NCBI GenBank assembly: GCA_964354375.1
Contig: CAYGZQ010000109.1
Location: 1 to 7,375, forward strand
Direction: 5' to 3'
Length of the DNA stretch: 7,375 nucleotides
DNA from: CAYGZQ01 sp964354375 [NCBI: uncultured Planctomycetota bacterium]
GTDB lineage: Bacteria > JAJVIF01 > JAPKYR01
In this document: positions 1 through 5,964 of the stretch, one piece after another
Numbering within the stretch: the stretch's first letter is position 1
Layout: each line of letters begins with the position of its first letter
The notes under the pieces: model-generated
The model's input: only the letters and a program-made list of their open reading frames with translations
Database searches by the model: none
What the model was told of the DNA's origin: nothing
Program-made: the position numbers and the translations under genes

Positions 1-2
1 TT

Positions 3-1310
3 TCGATGCTCGTCGCCTGCCTGGTCCCGTCACAAGTCTGCGCGCAGGACCTCATCGATGTGAAGATCGAAAGTGAGCCGGCGCTCCCCGACCTCGTTGC
101 CGCAGAACTCAAGGACATTTTCGCCGACACCCTGACCAGCGTGCTCTTTGAGAGTGAAGAGCGCGACGGGATCCTGGGCTCCGATCCCGATGTGGTGGCG
201 GAAGCGATCAGAACCGGAACAAACATAGTGATCGAGCCAAAGGGATACACGGTCGCGCACCTCGATTTGGATTTCGAGGCCACGCCGGTTGCGGCGGTGT
301 TCACGGTGCATCCCGAAGGCTGGACGGCGGAAGATCCGCATGCGGTCACCGAAATCGAAGTGGAGCTGGATCAGGGCGAGCTTGGCGACTTCTGGATGGA
401 ACGTTTTTCCAGGCGGCTTGCGGAGAATGAACCGCGCCTTCTGGAGGTCTACCGGCGGTTCCTGGTCGGGCTTCCTTCGAATCCGATCGACAGGCAATGG
501 GCGGTCGGGATCGTCATGCCCGCCCTGGAGGAAGCCGACCTGTTGCCGACCGTGTTCCCGGACTTCAGGATCGAGCGTTCAGTCCAGCTGGGCGCGGTCG
601 CGAAGATAACCGTGGCTCTTGAACCCGAGGATGACCTGATCGAGCTGATACGCCCGCGAATGTACTCTTCCACTCTCTACAACGTGATTCTCGACCGCAT
701 GCGCGAGCGTCTGCTTGCCGAGGCCGATTTCATGGTCGGCATGCCGAGATCGGAGATAGAGGGCGCAGCCGACGAGATTGCGGGAGCCCTGTCCGAGGCG
801 ATCGAGGAAGACGCGATGGCAAGACAACTCAGAGCCAACGCGTCAATTACCGTGCACATGCTGGAGTCTCAGCCGATTGTGAGGATCGACGCAGTGGTGG
901 ACAGCAACCTGTGCGATCTCTGGCTTGAGACATTCGTCGATTTCGGGAACGAGTCGAGGGATTCATCGGAGGTCCAGAGCCGTTTGGGCGCCCTGCTGAC
1001 AAGAGGCGTGGAGGTCTTCGTGAACCTCAACTATTTCACAAACGACAGCACGCTTCAGACGGACGTGGCGCTCGGATTCCGTCCGGTGAGGGGAACCTTC
1101 GCGGCCGTCGGTTACGACCTTGACCGCAAGGCGATGAAGTACTTCGTGGAGCAGGAAATCTCTCCCGGGTTCAGGCTCCGAGGCGAGATATTCGAGGACG
1201 ATTCCCTGAATGAATTCGGGATGACATACCAGTTTCAGCAGTACCTGTCGGCGGGGATATATACCAACGGAGACAACGAGTACTGGGTCCGCAGCATTTT
1301 CGCACTTTGA
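3..1310 (+). CDS. Exported repeat-containing envelope protein, probably outer-membrane associated (5' end missing)
   Basis: I do not recognise the family. The reading frame is open to the window edge. The first ATG, at 6, gives a 434-residue protein starting with only the end of a signal peptide (...PSQVCA before QDLI, likely cleavage after residue 13) and no basic n-region, so the true start is probably upstream. Residues 20-310 look like repeated alpha/beta units: helix-rich stretches alternate with short strands, and FLVGLP at 152-157 matches FMVGMP at 242-247, each followed by about 25 helical residues and then strands (AKITVALEP, ASITVHMLE). Residues 335-434 are a run of amphipathic strands (for example YFVEQEIS, FRLRGEIFED, FGMTYQFQ, YLSAGIYT, YWVRSIFAL), resembling the end of an OM beta domain. 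POTRA-like repeats before a short beta domain are one reading, but this is inference. It lies 35 bp upstream of ompH, consistent with a role in envelope assembly. Confidence 0.6.
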   Translation, partial: SMLVACLVPSQVCAQDLIDVKIESEPALPDLVAAELKDIFADTLTSVLFESEERDGILGSDPDVVAEAIRTGTNIVIEPKGYTVAHLDLDFEATPVAAVFTVHPEGWTAEDPHAVTEIEVELDQGELGDFWMERFSRRLAENEPRLLEVYRRFLVGLPSNPIDRQWAVGIVMPALEEADLLPTVFPDFRIERSVQLGAVAKITVALEPEDDLIELIRPRMYSSTLYNVILDRMRERLLAEADFMVGMPRSEIEGAADEIAGALSEAIEEDAMARQLRANASITVHMLESQPIVRIDAVVDSNLCDLWLETFVDFGNESRDSSEVQSRLGALLTRGVEVFVNLNYFTNDSTLQTDVALGFRPVRGTFAAVGYDLDRKAMKYFVEQEISPGFRLRGEIFEDDSLNEFGMTYQFQQYLSAGIYTNGDNEYWVRSIFAL

Positions 1311-1333
1311 GCGAAGTTCTGAGACCCTCCGTC

Positions 1334-1340
1334 AAGGAAA
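1334..1340 (+). promoter_or_regulatory. Ribosome binding site that sets the ompH start
   Basis: The purine run AAGGAAA ends five bases before the ATG at 1346. The longer reading frame begins with a TTG at 1307 that overlaps the stop of the preceding gene. It would add 13 residues (SEVLRPSVKETT...) in front of an otherwise standard signal peptide and has no comparable site, so the ATG is preferred. Confidence 0.7.
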
Positions 1341-1345
1341 CGACA

Positions 1346-1819
1346 ATGGCAACGAACATGAAAATCAGACCTGTTCTTTCGCTTGTGATTATCGGAGCCT
1401 GCGTGGGCTTGGGTGTGATGGCCGGAATGATCATCGCGCCTGTGAGCGCCCAATCGACATACGCGACGATCGGGTACGTGGACGTGCAGGCAGTCCTGCA
1501 CTCGCATCCGCAGTTCGACTCGGTCATGACGCAGATCCAGCAGTTCGAGCAGGCAAAGGTGGCGGAGATATCCGATTACGGAAATGTTGATTCGCTGACG
1601 GCGGAGCAGCGTCAGAAATTGATGGATGACATAGACCGCATACAGGGCGAGGTCGATGCCGAACGTCAGCGACTCACCGAGCCCCTTATCCAGGATGTGA
1701 TCGATGCCACTCAGTCCGTGGGAGAGGAGTCCGGGCTTGAGGTGGTGCTCGAGAAGGGTTCGGTCATGTGGGGCGGACTTGATCTCACGCCGCTGATCGT
1801 TCAGCGAATCAAGGGATAG
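1346..1819 (+). CDS. ompH: OmpH/Skp family periplasmic chaperone
   Basis: Skp-type chaperones hold unfolded OM proteins in the periplasm on their way to the Bam complex. The 157-residue product starts with a signal peptide: basic MKIR at 5-8, a hydrophobic core to about 30, and PVSA before QST with cleavage after residue 35. The mature part opens with the family signature strand IGYVDVQAVLHSHPQF (42-57). A helical, Gln/Glu/Arg-rich segment (60-128) follows, which would form the coiled-coil arm. It closes with the second signature, GLEVVLEKGSVMWGGLDLT (130-148), matching the usual 'vVl.kg.vlyGG.DLT' end. The mature form is about 122 residues, somewhat shorter than E. coli Skp, so the arms are probably shorter. 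A good ribosome site precedes the ATG. The next gene starts eight bases after the stop, so the two are probably cotranscribed. The family call is firm; the client proteins are not known. Confidence 0.92.
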   Translation: MATNMKIRPVLSLVIIGACVGLGVMAGMIIAPVSAQSTYATIGYVDVQAVLHSHPQFDSVMTQIQQFEQAKVAEISDYGNVDSLTAEQRQKLMDDIDRIQGEVDAERQRLTEPLIQDVIDATQSVGEESGLEVVLEKGSVMWGGLDLTPLIVQRIKG

Positions 1820-1827
1820 TAGAACCG

Positions 1828-2769
1828 TTGAAGTCGAATCGTCTGACAGCACGGATCCTCCTTTACGCGCTCCTGGTAGCGGCGATTGCGGCCGCATGGG
1901 TGGCCGTCACAACCCTCAGGACCCCGGCGCCGCAGCTTGCCGAGGATGATCTGTCGGCATTCGAGTCGGCGCTGAACGAAGAGACCGCAGCCCTTGCCGA
2001 CGCGCATCGAGAGGCCCTCGGCAAGCTGGGATCGATCGAGGAGATGAGCGCGCCCGCCGGAGGCATTGAGAGGGTTTCGACCCGAGGTGAGCTGGAAAGC
2101 GCCAGGGAGCGCGCGTCGGCCGCGTTGACCGCAGGAGTCGGCGCGACAGCCTGGGAAATGGGATCCTTCGAGGGATCGCCTGCCCTGGATGAGACCCTGG
2201 ACGAGGCCGACAGGCTGTACGAACAGAGCGTCGAAGAGCGAGTGTCTCTGCAAGAGGCATTCGTGAGAGAATCTCTCGCTCGCCAGCAGGCTGACCACAT
2301 AAGGCTTGTGGGCTATCGAGCTTTGCAGACCACTCTGGGACGAGACATTGTCCGGTACAAATTGCTGGACAGCCTTCCGATTCAGGAGATCAAGCTGGAT
2401 TACTATAGGAATGAGTTCGACCGCGCGAATTACGCGATTAGGGAGGAGAGACAGTTTGCAGAGGAGCGCAAGGGTGAGATAGGCGCGGAGGTCGAGTCCC
2501 GGTACGATGTTCTCCTGGCGGAGATAGTCGATGGATTCGCCGCGAGCCTTGCGGACGGGGATATGCAGGGAGTCGAGCCCGCCGGTGTGAAGAATCTGCT
2601 TGGCGACATCGGCGCGCGGATCGCGGGATTCTCTGTGCATTTGCAGCATGATGAGTTTTCCATTGAGCGCCCGTCCCAGCCGGAATTCGAACGGACGGAT
2701 TGGGTCAATACGGAGAGTTCAAGGGTGGACAAGGTCGCATCAGCCTTGAGCGAAAATGGGGGCAAATGA
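1828..2769 (+). CDS. Unrecognised membrane-anchored or secreted helical protein between ompH and lpxD
   Basis: I do not recognise this 313-residue protein. It starts at a TTG, eight bases after the ompH stop, with AAGGGA at 1811-1816 as a rather distant ribosome site. The start is supported by the N-terminus: basic MKSNRLTAR, then a hydrophobic stretch at about 10-28, then a Pro/acid-rich linker. There is no cysteine, hence no lipobox, and no clear signal-peptidase site, so this may be an uncleaved anchor with the rest in the periplasm. Residues 40-240 are strongly helical and rich in Glu, Ala, Arg and Leu. The charged stretch at 120-235 (including YYRNEFDRANYAIREERQFAE at 192-212, in two parts) could form a coiled coil. 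The C-terminus (275-313) is polar and probably disordered. Its place between a Skp-like chaperone and lpxD, with eight- and three-base gaps, suggests an envelope role. A diverged chaperone or scaffold is possible, but I cannot show it. Confidence 0.8.
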   Translation: MKSNRLTARILLYALLVAAIAAAWVAVTTLRTPAPQLAEDDLSAFESALNEETAALADAHREALGKLGSIEEMSAPAGGIERVSTRGELESARERASAALTAGVGATAWEMGSFEGSPALDETLDEADRLYEQSVEERVSLQEAFVRESLARQQADHIRLVGYRALQTTLGRDIVRYKLLDSLPIQEIKLDYYRNEFDRANYAIREERQFAEERKGEIGAEVESRYDVLLAEIVDGFAASLADGDMQGVEPAGVKNLLGDIGARIAGFSVHLQHDEFSIERPSQPEFERTDWVNTESSRVDKVASALSENGGK

Positions 2770-2772
2770 AGC

Positions 2773-3807
2773 GTGGATTCGGGGGAAGCCAAAATATCGC
2801 TTGCTAAGCTGGCTGAACTGATCGGAGGGCGCGTGATCGGCGACGCCGGCGTGTCCATCGCGGGTGTGTGTTCGCTCGATCATCCGCGGGCGGGACATAT
2901 CGCGCTAGCGGTGCAGCCCTGCAAGTTCCAGCGGGAGGGAGGAAGGGATATCCCGGCGGCGCTGATAGTCTCGAAGCCGGAGGATCGCGGGGACGTTGCG
3001 CTCCTGGTGCATGAGAATCCGCGACTGGTTTTCACCAGAGCGCTGATACATTTCTACGATAAGAAGGAAACGATATCGGGGATTGATCCTCACGCTTTGA
3101 TAGCCCCGGACGCTGAGGTGGATGAATCGGCGTGGGTGGGACCGTTCGCGGTGGTCGATTCCGGGGCGAAGATCGGGGCGGGTGCGCGGATCGGGTCGGG
3201 ATGTTTCGTCGGCGCTCGAAGCGTGATAGGCGAGGGGACGAACCTCTATCCGAACGTGTCGGTACTGCACGACGTGAGGATCGGGTCACGATGCATTGTG
3301 CATTCCGGGGCCGTGATAGGGAGCGACGGTTTCGGGTTCACCCCGACCGCGGAAGGAAATATCAAGGTTCCGCAGATCGGGCGCGTGGAGATCGGCAATG
3401 ACGTGGAGATCGGCGCCAACACCACGATTGATCGTGCGACGCTGGACGCGACCGTGATCGGGGACGATGTGAAGATCGACAATCTGGTGCAGGTGGCGCA
3501 CAACGTGGAGATCGGCGCTCACACTCGGATCGCGGCGCAGGCGGGGCTTTCGGGACGGGTGATTATCGAGAGCGACGTGGTTATCGCGGGCCAGGCGGGA
3601 TTCCAGAACGGCATACGAGTGGGCAAAGGAAGCGTGGTGGGCGGTCAGGCGGCCGTGACCCGTCATGTGCCGCCATCGAGCCGGGTGTCGGGATACCCGG
3701 CGCGAGATCACAAGAAAGCCCTTCAGCTTCTTGCCGCTCAGAATCGTTTGCCTGAGATTATCGAGCGGCTCGAAAGGATCGAGCGAAAGCTGGACAAGAA
3801 AGACTGA
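2773..3807 (+). CDS. lpxD: UDP-3-O-(3-hydroxyacyl)glucosamine N-acyltransferase LpxD
   Basis: LpxD transfers a 3-hydroxyacyl chain from ACP to the 2-amino group of UDP-3-acyl-glucosamine, the third step of lipid A synthesis, in the cytoplasm. The 344-residue length fits the family. Residues 1-100 form the N-terminal uridine-binding domain (LAELIGGRVIGD at 13-24). A left-handed beta-helix of hexapeptide repeats follows (about 105-290, many I/V-G-x-x-x units). Family marks include IGSDGFGF (182-189), the DNLVQVAHNVEIG segment with His243 matching catalytic His239 of E. coli, and the VSGYPAR turn (305-311). A C-terminal helix (RLPEIIERLERIERKL, 325-340) would form part of the trimer and ACP-binding surface. 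The start is a GTG three bases after the preceding stop, with a G-rich run at 2758-2762 upstream. The adjacent gene downstream is lpxA rather than the common fabZ. Confidence 0.96.
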   Translation: MDSGEAKISLAKLAELIGGRVIGDAGVSIAGVCSLDHPRAGHIALAVQPCKFQREGGRDIPAALIVSKPEDRGDVALLVHENPRLVFTRALIHFYDKKETISGIDPHALIAPDAEVDESAWVGPFAVVDSGAKIGAGARIGSGCFVGARSVIGEGTNLYPNVSVLHDVRIGSRCIVHSGAVIGSDGFGFTPTAEGNIKVPQIGRVEIGNDVEIGANTTIDRATLDATVIGDDVKIDNLVQVAHNVEIGAHTRIAAQAGLSGRVIIESDVVIAGQAGFQNGIRVGKGSVVGGQAAVTRHVPPSSRVSGYPARDHKKALQLLAAQNRLPEIIERLERIERKLDKKD

Positions 3808-3819
3808 GAGTCTCGAGTG

Positions 3820-4665
3820 ATGTCGATACATCCGAGAACAGATATAGACCCGACCGCAGTTCTTGCCGATGACGTGAGCATCGGACCGGGCGTCGTTATC
3901 GGCGCAAACACGGTTCTGAAGGCGGGCGTCGAGCTGGGTCCGAACGTGGTGCTTGGTCCGAACACCACCCTGGGCGAGGGCGTGAAGGTCTACCCGGGAG
4001 CGGTAATAGGGACCGAGCCTCAGGATATTAAGTATGACGGATCCCTCACCGTCTGCGTGGTGGGTCCGAACACGGTAATCCGGGAATTCTGCACCATAAA
4101 CAGGGGATCGGTGGGAAGCCACGCGACAATAGTCGGATCGAACTGCATGCTGATGTCGTACGCGCACGTGGCGCACGACTGCAGGGTGGGGGATCATGTC
4201 GTGATGGCGAGCGCCGCATTGATGGGCGGCCATTGTGAGATTGAGGACCGTGCGATGATCGGCGGCGCCTCTGCTTTCCATCAATTCGTCAGGGTGGGGA
4301 CGCTGGCGATGGTGGGAGGGATGTCCGGAGTCAGGCAGGACGCTCCGCCCTACATGATCATTGCCGGCGGGGCCCCTGCATCTGTGTTCGGAGTGAACGT
4401 AATCGGGCTGAAGCGCGTCGGGATGCCGCTTGCGAATCGCGAGCTTATTAAACAGGCTTACAGACTGCTCTACCGTTCCGACCTGAGCTTCCTTGCGGCT
4501 CTCGAGAGAATCGAGAAGGAGCTTGAGCGGACTCCCGAGATCGAGCACATCCTGGAGTTCTTCAGGGCGAGTAAACGCGGGGTGTCGAGAGGTCATAAAG
4601 ACGCCGGGGATGTGGACGATGATGGGGATGAGAACCGCCCGAGGCAGGCGGTTTATCTTGCATGA
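3820..4665 (+). CDS. lpxA: UDP-N-acetylglucosamine acyltransferase LpxA
   Basis: LpxA catalyses the first step of lipid A synthesis, moving a 3-hydroxyacyl chain from ACP to position 3 of UDP-GlcNAc or a 3-amino analogue. The 281-residue product has hexapeptide repeats from residue 9, the IGTEPQDIKYDG loop (63-74), and AHVAHDC, where His119 matches catalytic His125 of E. coli and His116 matches His122. HQF at 154-156 and GGMSGVRQDAPPYM (166-179) follow, then a helical C-terminal domain. Gly167 aligns with Gly173, the E. coli acyl-chain ruler; by analogy a long chain (around C14) is allowed, which is inference. The usual C-terminus falls near residue 257. The 24 residues after it include an acidic DVDDDGDEN stretch and are not typical. 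The start could equally be the GTG at 3817; GAGAG at 3806-3810 suits either. The lpxD stop lies 12 bases upstream. Confidence 0.95.
   Translation: MSIHPRTDIDPTAVLADDVSIGPGVVIGANTVLKAGVELGPNVVLGPNTTLGEGVKVYPGAVIGTEPQDIKYDGSLTVCVVGPNTVIREFCTINRGSVGSHATIVGSNCMLMSYAHVAHDCRVGDHVVMASAALMGGHCEIEDRAMIGGASAFHQFVRVGTLAMVGGMSGVRQDAPPYMIIAGGAPASVFGVNVIGLKRVGMPLANRELIKQAYRLLYRSDLSFLAALERIEKELERTPEIEHILEFFRASKRGVSRGHKDAGDVDDDGDENRPRQAVYLA
4633..4659 (+). terminator. Terminator-like hairpin inside the last codons of lpxA
   Basis: AACCGCC (4633-4639) pairs perfectly with GGCGGTT (4647-4653) around a seven-base loop, and the tract TTATCTT follows directly. The G at 4632 and T at 4654 can add a wobble pair. 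The stem is GC-rich, but the T tract is interrupted, so termination would be partial at best. The hairpin lies within the codons of the unusual LpxA tail, just before the stop codon. It could lower transcription into the oxidoreductase and lpxB. Confidence 0.35.
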
Positions 4666-4717
4666 TAGAAGCGTAGAGTGCCGGATTCAAGAGAGGGGAT
4701 ATTAGATCATTCCAGGC

Positions 4718-4736
4718 GGCCGCGCCATGAGCGGCC
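4718..4736 (+). other. Short hairpin in the lpxA-oxidoreductase gap
   Basis: GGCCGC (4718-4723) pairs with GCGGCC (4731-4736) around a seven-base loop. It ends four bases before the oxidoreductase ribosome site. No T run follows, so it is not an intrinsic terminator. It could mark a processing point, stabilise the downstream message or be chance in GC-rich DNA. The 87-base gap shows no convincing promoter. Confidence 0.3.
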
Positions 4737-4737
4737 C

Positions 4738-4747
4738 GAAGGGAAAG
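4738..4747 (+). promoter_or_regulatory. Ribosome binding site that sets the oxidoreductase start
   Basis: GAAGGGAAAG ends five bases before the ATG at 4753. An upstream in-frame start at 4678 would add 25 polar residues (beginning PDSREGILDH) ahead of the Rossmann strand MRVGVIGVG, which is normally at the very N-terminus in this family. The downstream ATG is therefore chosen. Confidence 0.7.
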
Positions 4748-4752
4748 CTGAG

Positions 4753-5739
4753 ATGCGAGTTGGCGTGATAGGCGTGGGGGTCATGGGACGCAACCACGCG
4801 AGAATCCTGAGTGAACTGGACCAGGTGGACCTGGTCGGCGTATGCGACACCGACAAAAGAACGGCGGATGAAGTGGCAAGCCTTTACGGCACCATCCCGT
4901 TCTACTACCCCGAAGAACTTCTCGACCAGGGGCTGGATGCGGTGCACGTCGTGGTGCCCACGTTTGTGCACCATGAAGTGGCCTCGATGGCTATCGGGAG
5001 AGGTTGTCACGTTCTGATCGAGAAGCCGATAGCCGACACGGTGGAGCACGCGCAGGACATATTCCGCCTTGCCGCGCAGGCCGGAATCACCCTTATGGTC
5101 GGGCACATCGAGCGTTTCAATCCGGCGATCAGGAAGCTCAGGGAGCTGATCAACGAGGGGCATCTCGGCCAGCTTCTGTCAATAAGCACATTACGTGTGG
5201 CGCCCTATCCGAAACGTGTGGCGGACACCGGGATCATAGTCGATCTCGGCTGCCACGATATCGACATCATGTCCTACCTCGCCGACTGCCGCGTCAGGGA
5301 GGTGTTCTGCACCGCGTCATCGACCGTGCATCACCTCGAGGACACCGCGAGCATATCGCTCACATTCGAGAACGGCGCGCCGGGTCACATAGAGACATCC
5401 TGGCTGTCCAAGATCAAGGCGAGGAAGTTGTTTGCGACGTTCAAGTACGGGTTCGTGCTGGTGGATTTCATCGAGCAGAGCCTGATTGTATACGACGATG
5501 AGCGCGCGCACGAGATTCCGGTTCAGAAGGCCGAGCCGCTCAGAGAGGAAATCCTGGAGTACCTGAAGTGTGTGCGCGAGGGAATAGAGCCGCACATCGG
5601 CGGCGAGGCGTCCATTCACGCGCTGGGGGTGGCACTGGCGGCGGTCACATCCAGCCAGGTCCGCCTACCGTTGCATATCCACGGCGAGGGCGCGCTCGAT
5701 TTCACCCCGGAGCTTGTGCTTAACGGATCCGATTCATAG
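4753..5739 (+). CDS. Gfo/Idh/MocA family oxidoreductase, candidate UDP-GlcNAc 3-dehydrogenase (GnnA-like)
   Basis: A 328-residue NAD(P)-dependent sugar oxidoreductase. The N-terminal Rossmann fold has GVGVMG at 7-12. The family EKP motif is Glu90-Lys91-Pro92. GHIERFNP occupies 117-124, and DLGCHDID at 164-171 supplies the usual Asp164 and His168 of the active site. The C-terminal half (about 125-300) is the alpha/beta substrate and oligomer domain. In Acidithiobacillus ferrooxidans and Leptospira, gnnA of this family lies between lpxA and lpxB. There it oxidises the 3-hydroxyl of UDP-GlcNAc, and GnnB then transaminates it to give a 3-amino sugar for LpxA. Family membership and position favour that role here, but no gnnB is present in the window. 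Gfo/Idh enzymes act on many sugars, so the substrate is inference. An alternative is a sugar dehydrogenase for another part of the envelope polysaccharide. Confidence 0.85.
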   Translation: MRVGVIGVGVMGRNHARILSELDQVDLVGVCDTDKRTADEVASLYGTIPFYYPEELLDQGLDAVHVVVPTFVHHEVASMAIGRGCHVLIEKPIADTVEHAQDIFRLAAQAGITLMVGHIERFNPAIRKLRELINEGHLGQLLSISTLRVAPYPKRVADTGIIVDLGCHDIDIMSYLADCRVREVFCTASSTVHHLEDTASISLTFENGAPGHIETSWLSKIKARKLFATFKYGFVLVDFIEQSLIVYDDERAHEIPVQKAEPLREEILEYLKCVREGIEPHIGGEASIHALGVALAAVTSSQVRLPLHIHGEGALDFTPELVLNGSDS

Positions 5740-5772
5740 CAGGCCCGTTGAAAAACTCCCTTTGTGATCAAT

Positions 5773-5808
5773 GGCGCCTACAAGGGAGTCTTCGACCTTG
5801 TAGGCGTC
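5773..5808 (+). repeat. Left terminal hairpin of the inverted-repeat element
   Basis: CGCCTACAAGG (5775-5785) pairs perfectly with CCTTGTAGGCG (5796-5806). Two further pairs are possible outside it: G5774 with T5807 (wobble in RNA) and G5773 with C5808. The loop, GAGTCTTCGA, occurs again inside the element at 5850-5859. No T run follows, so it is not a standard terminator. Confidence 0.85.
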
Positions 5809-5917
5809 TCATATTATTCTTCAGGCTGGGTGCCTGGCACAGACTGAGTGAGTCTTCGAACGTGGCTGTGCCCGTTGGGAAGCGAACGCAGCTTGTCGCC
5901 GGCACCCGATAATCCGA

Positions 5918-5953
5918 GACGCCTACAAGCTCGCGGACTCGCTTGTAGGCGCC
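5918..5953 (+). repeat. Right terminal hairpin of the inverted-repeat element
   Basis: CGCCTACAAGC (5920-5930) pairs perfectly with GCTTGTAGGCG (5941-5951), with a ten-base loop. Outside it, A5919 and C5952 mismatch and G5918 pairs with C5953. On the opposite strand the mismatch becomes a G-U wobble, as in the left hairpin, which supports the two being inverted copies. Its right arm ends 13 bases before the lpxB ATG. Confidence 0.85.
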
Positions 5954-5964
5954 ACCGACCACCC

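Larger units (their letters stand above)
5772..5954. repeat. 183-bp inverted-repeat element with a hairpin at each end (REPIN- or MITE-like)
   Basis: The outer 39 bases at each end (5772-5810 and 5916-5954) are inverted copies of each other, identical at 35 of 39 positions, and both begin TGGCGCCTACAAG when read inward. Each end is also a hairpin by itself. The core continues the symmetry: ATTAT (5813-5817) pairs with ATAAT (5909-5913), and GGGTGCC (5828-5834) pairs with GGCACCC (5901-5907). GGCACAG (5836-5842) pairs with CTGTGCC (5866-5872) inside. No open reading frame of note lies within, so it would be non-autonomous if mobile. I see no target-site duplication at the edges. REPINs (paired inverted REP hairpins) and MITEs share this plan; a structured RNA is the alternative. 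It fills most of the 225-base gap between the oxidoreductase and lpxB. Confidence 0.85.

Noticed and set aside
1307-1345. TTG start for ompH overlapping the previous stop
   Set aside because: It adds 13 residues before a complete signal peptide and lacks a ribosome site, whereas the ATG at 1346 has AAGGAAA at the right distance.
3286-4596. 436-codon open frame on the minus strand opposite lpxD and lpxA
   Set aside because: It is opposite two clearly real genes, is unusually rich in His and Arg, spans the lpxD-lpxA junction and shows no domain. It is a product of GC-rich codon use and hexapeptide repeats.
5004-5501. 165-codon frame on the + strand inside the oxidoreductase gene
   Set aside because: It is in another frame of a well-supported gene, with Arg/His/Gly-biased composition and no recognisable features.
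5740-5771. CCCGTTGAAAAACTCCC stretch before the element as part of the repeat or an IS end
   Set aside because: No inverted or direct partner is present on the right side of the element, so nothing in the window supports including it.
5773-5808. Left hairpin as an intrinsic terminator for the oxidoreductase gene
   Set aside because: A strong stem, but it is followed by TCATATTATTCT rather than a T run, and the same hairpin recurs in inverted orientation, so a repeat element is the better explanation.
5812-5817. TATTAT as a possible -10 box for lpxB
   Set aside because: No acceptable -35 lies 16-18 bases upstream (the candidates fall in the hairpin loop), and the bases are better explained as part of the inverted repeat pairing with ATAAT at 5909-5913.
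5848-5964. Upstream extension of lpxB starting at a GTG at 5848
   Set aside because: It would place 39 low-complexity Arg/Pro-rich residues, encoded by the inverted-repeat element, in front of the first LpxB strand, and it has no ribosome site.
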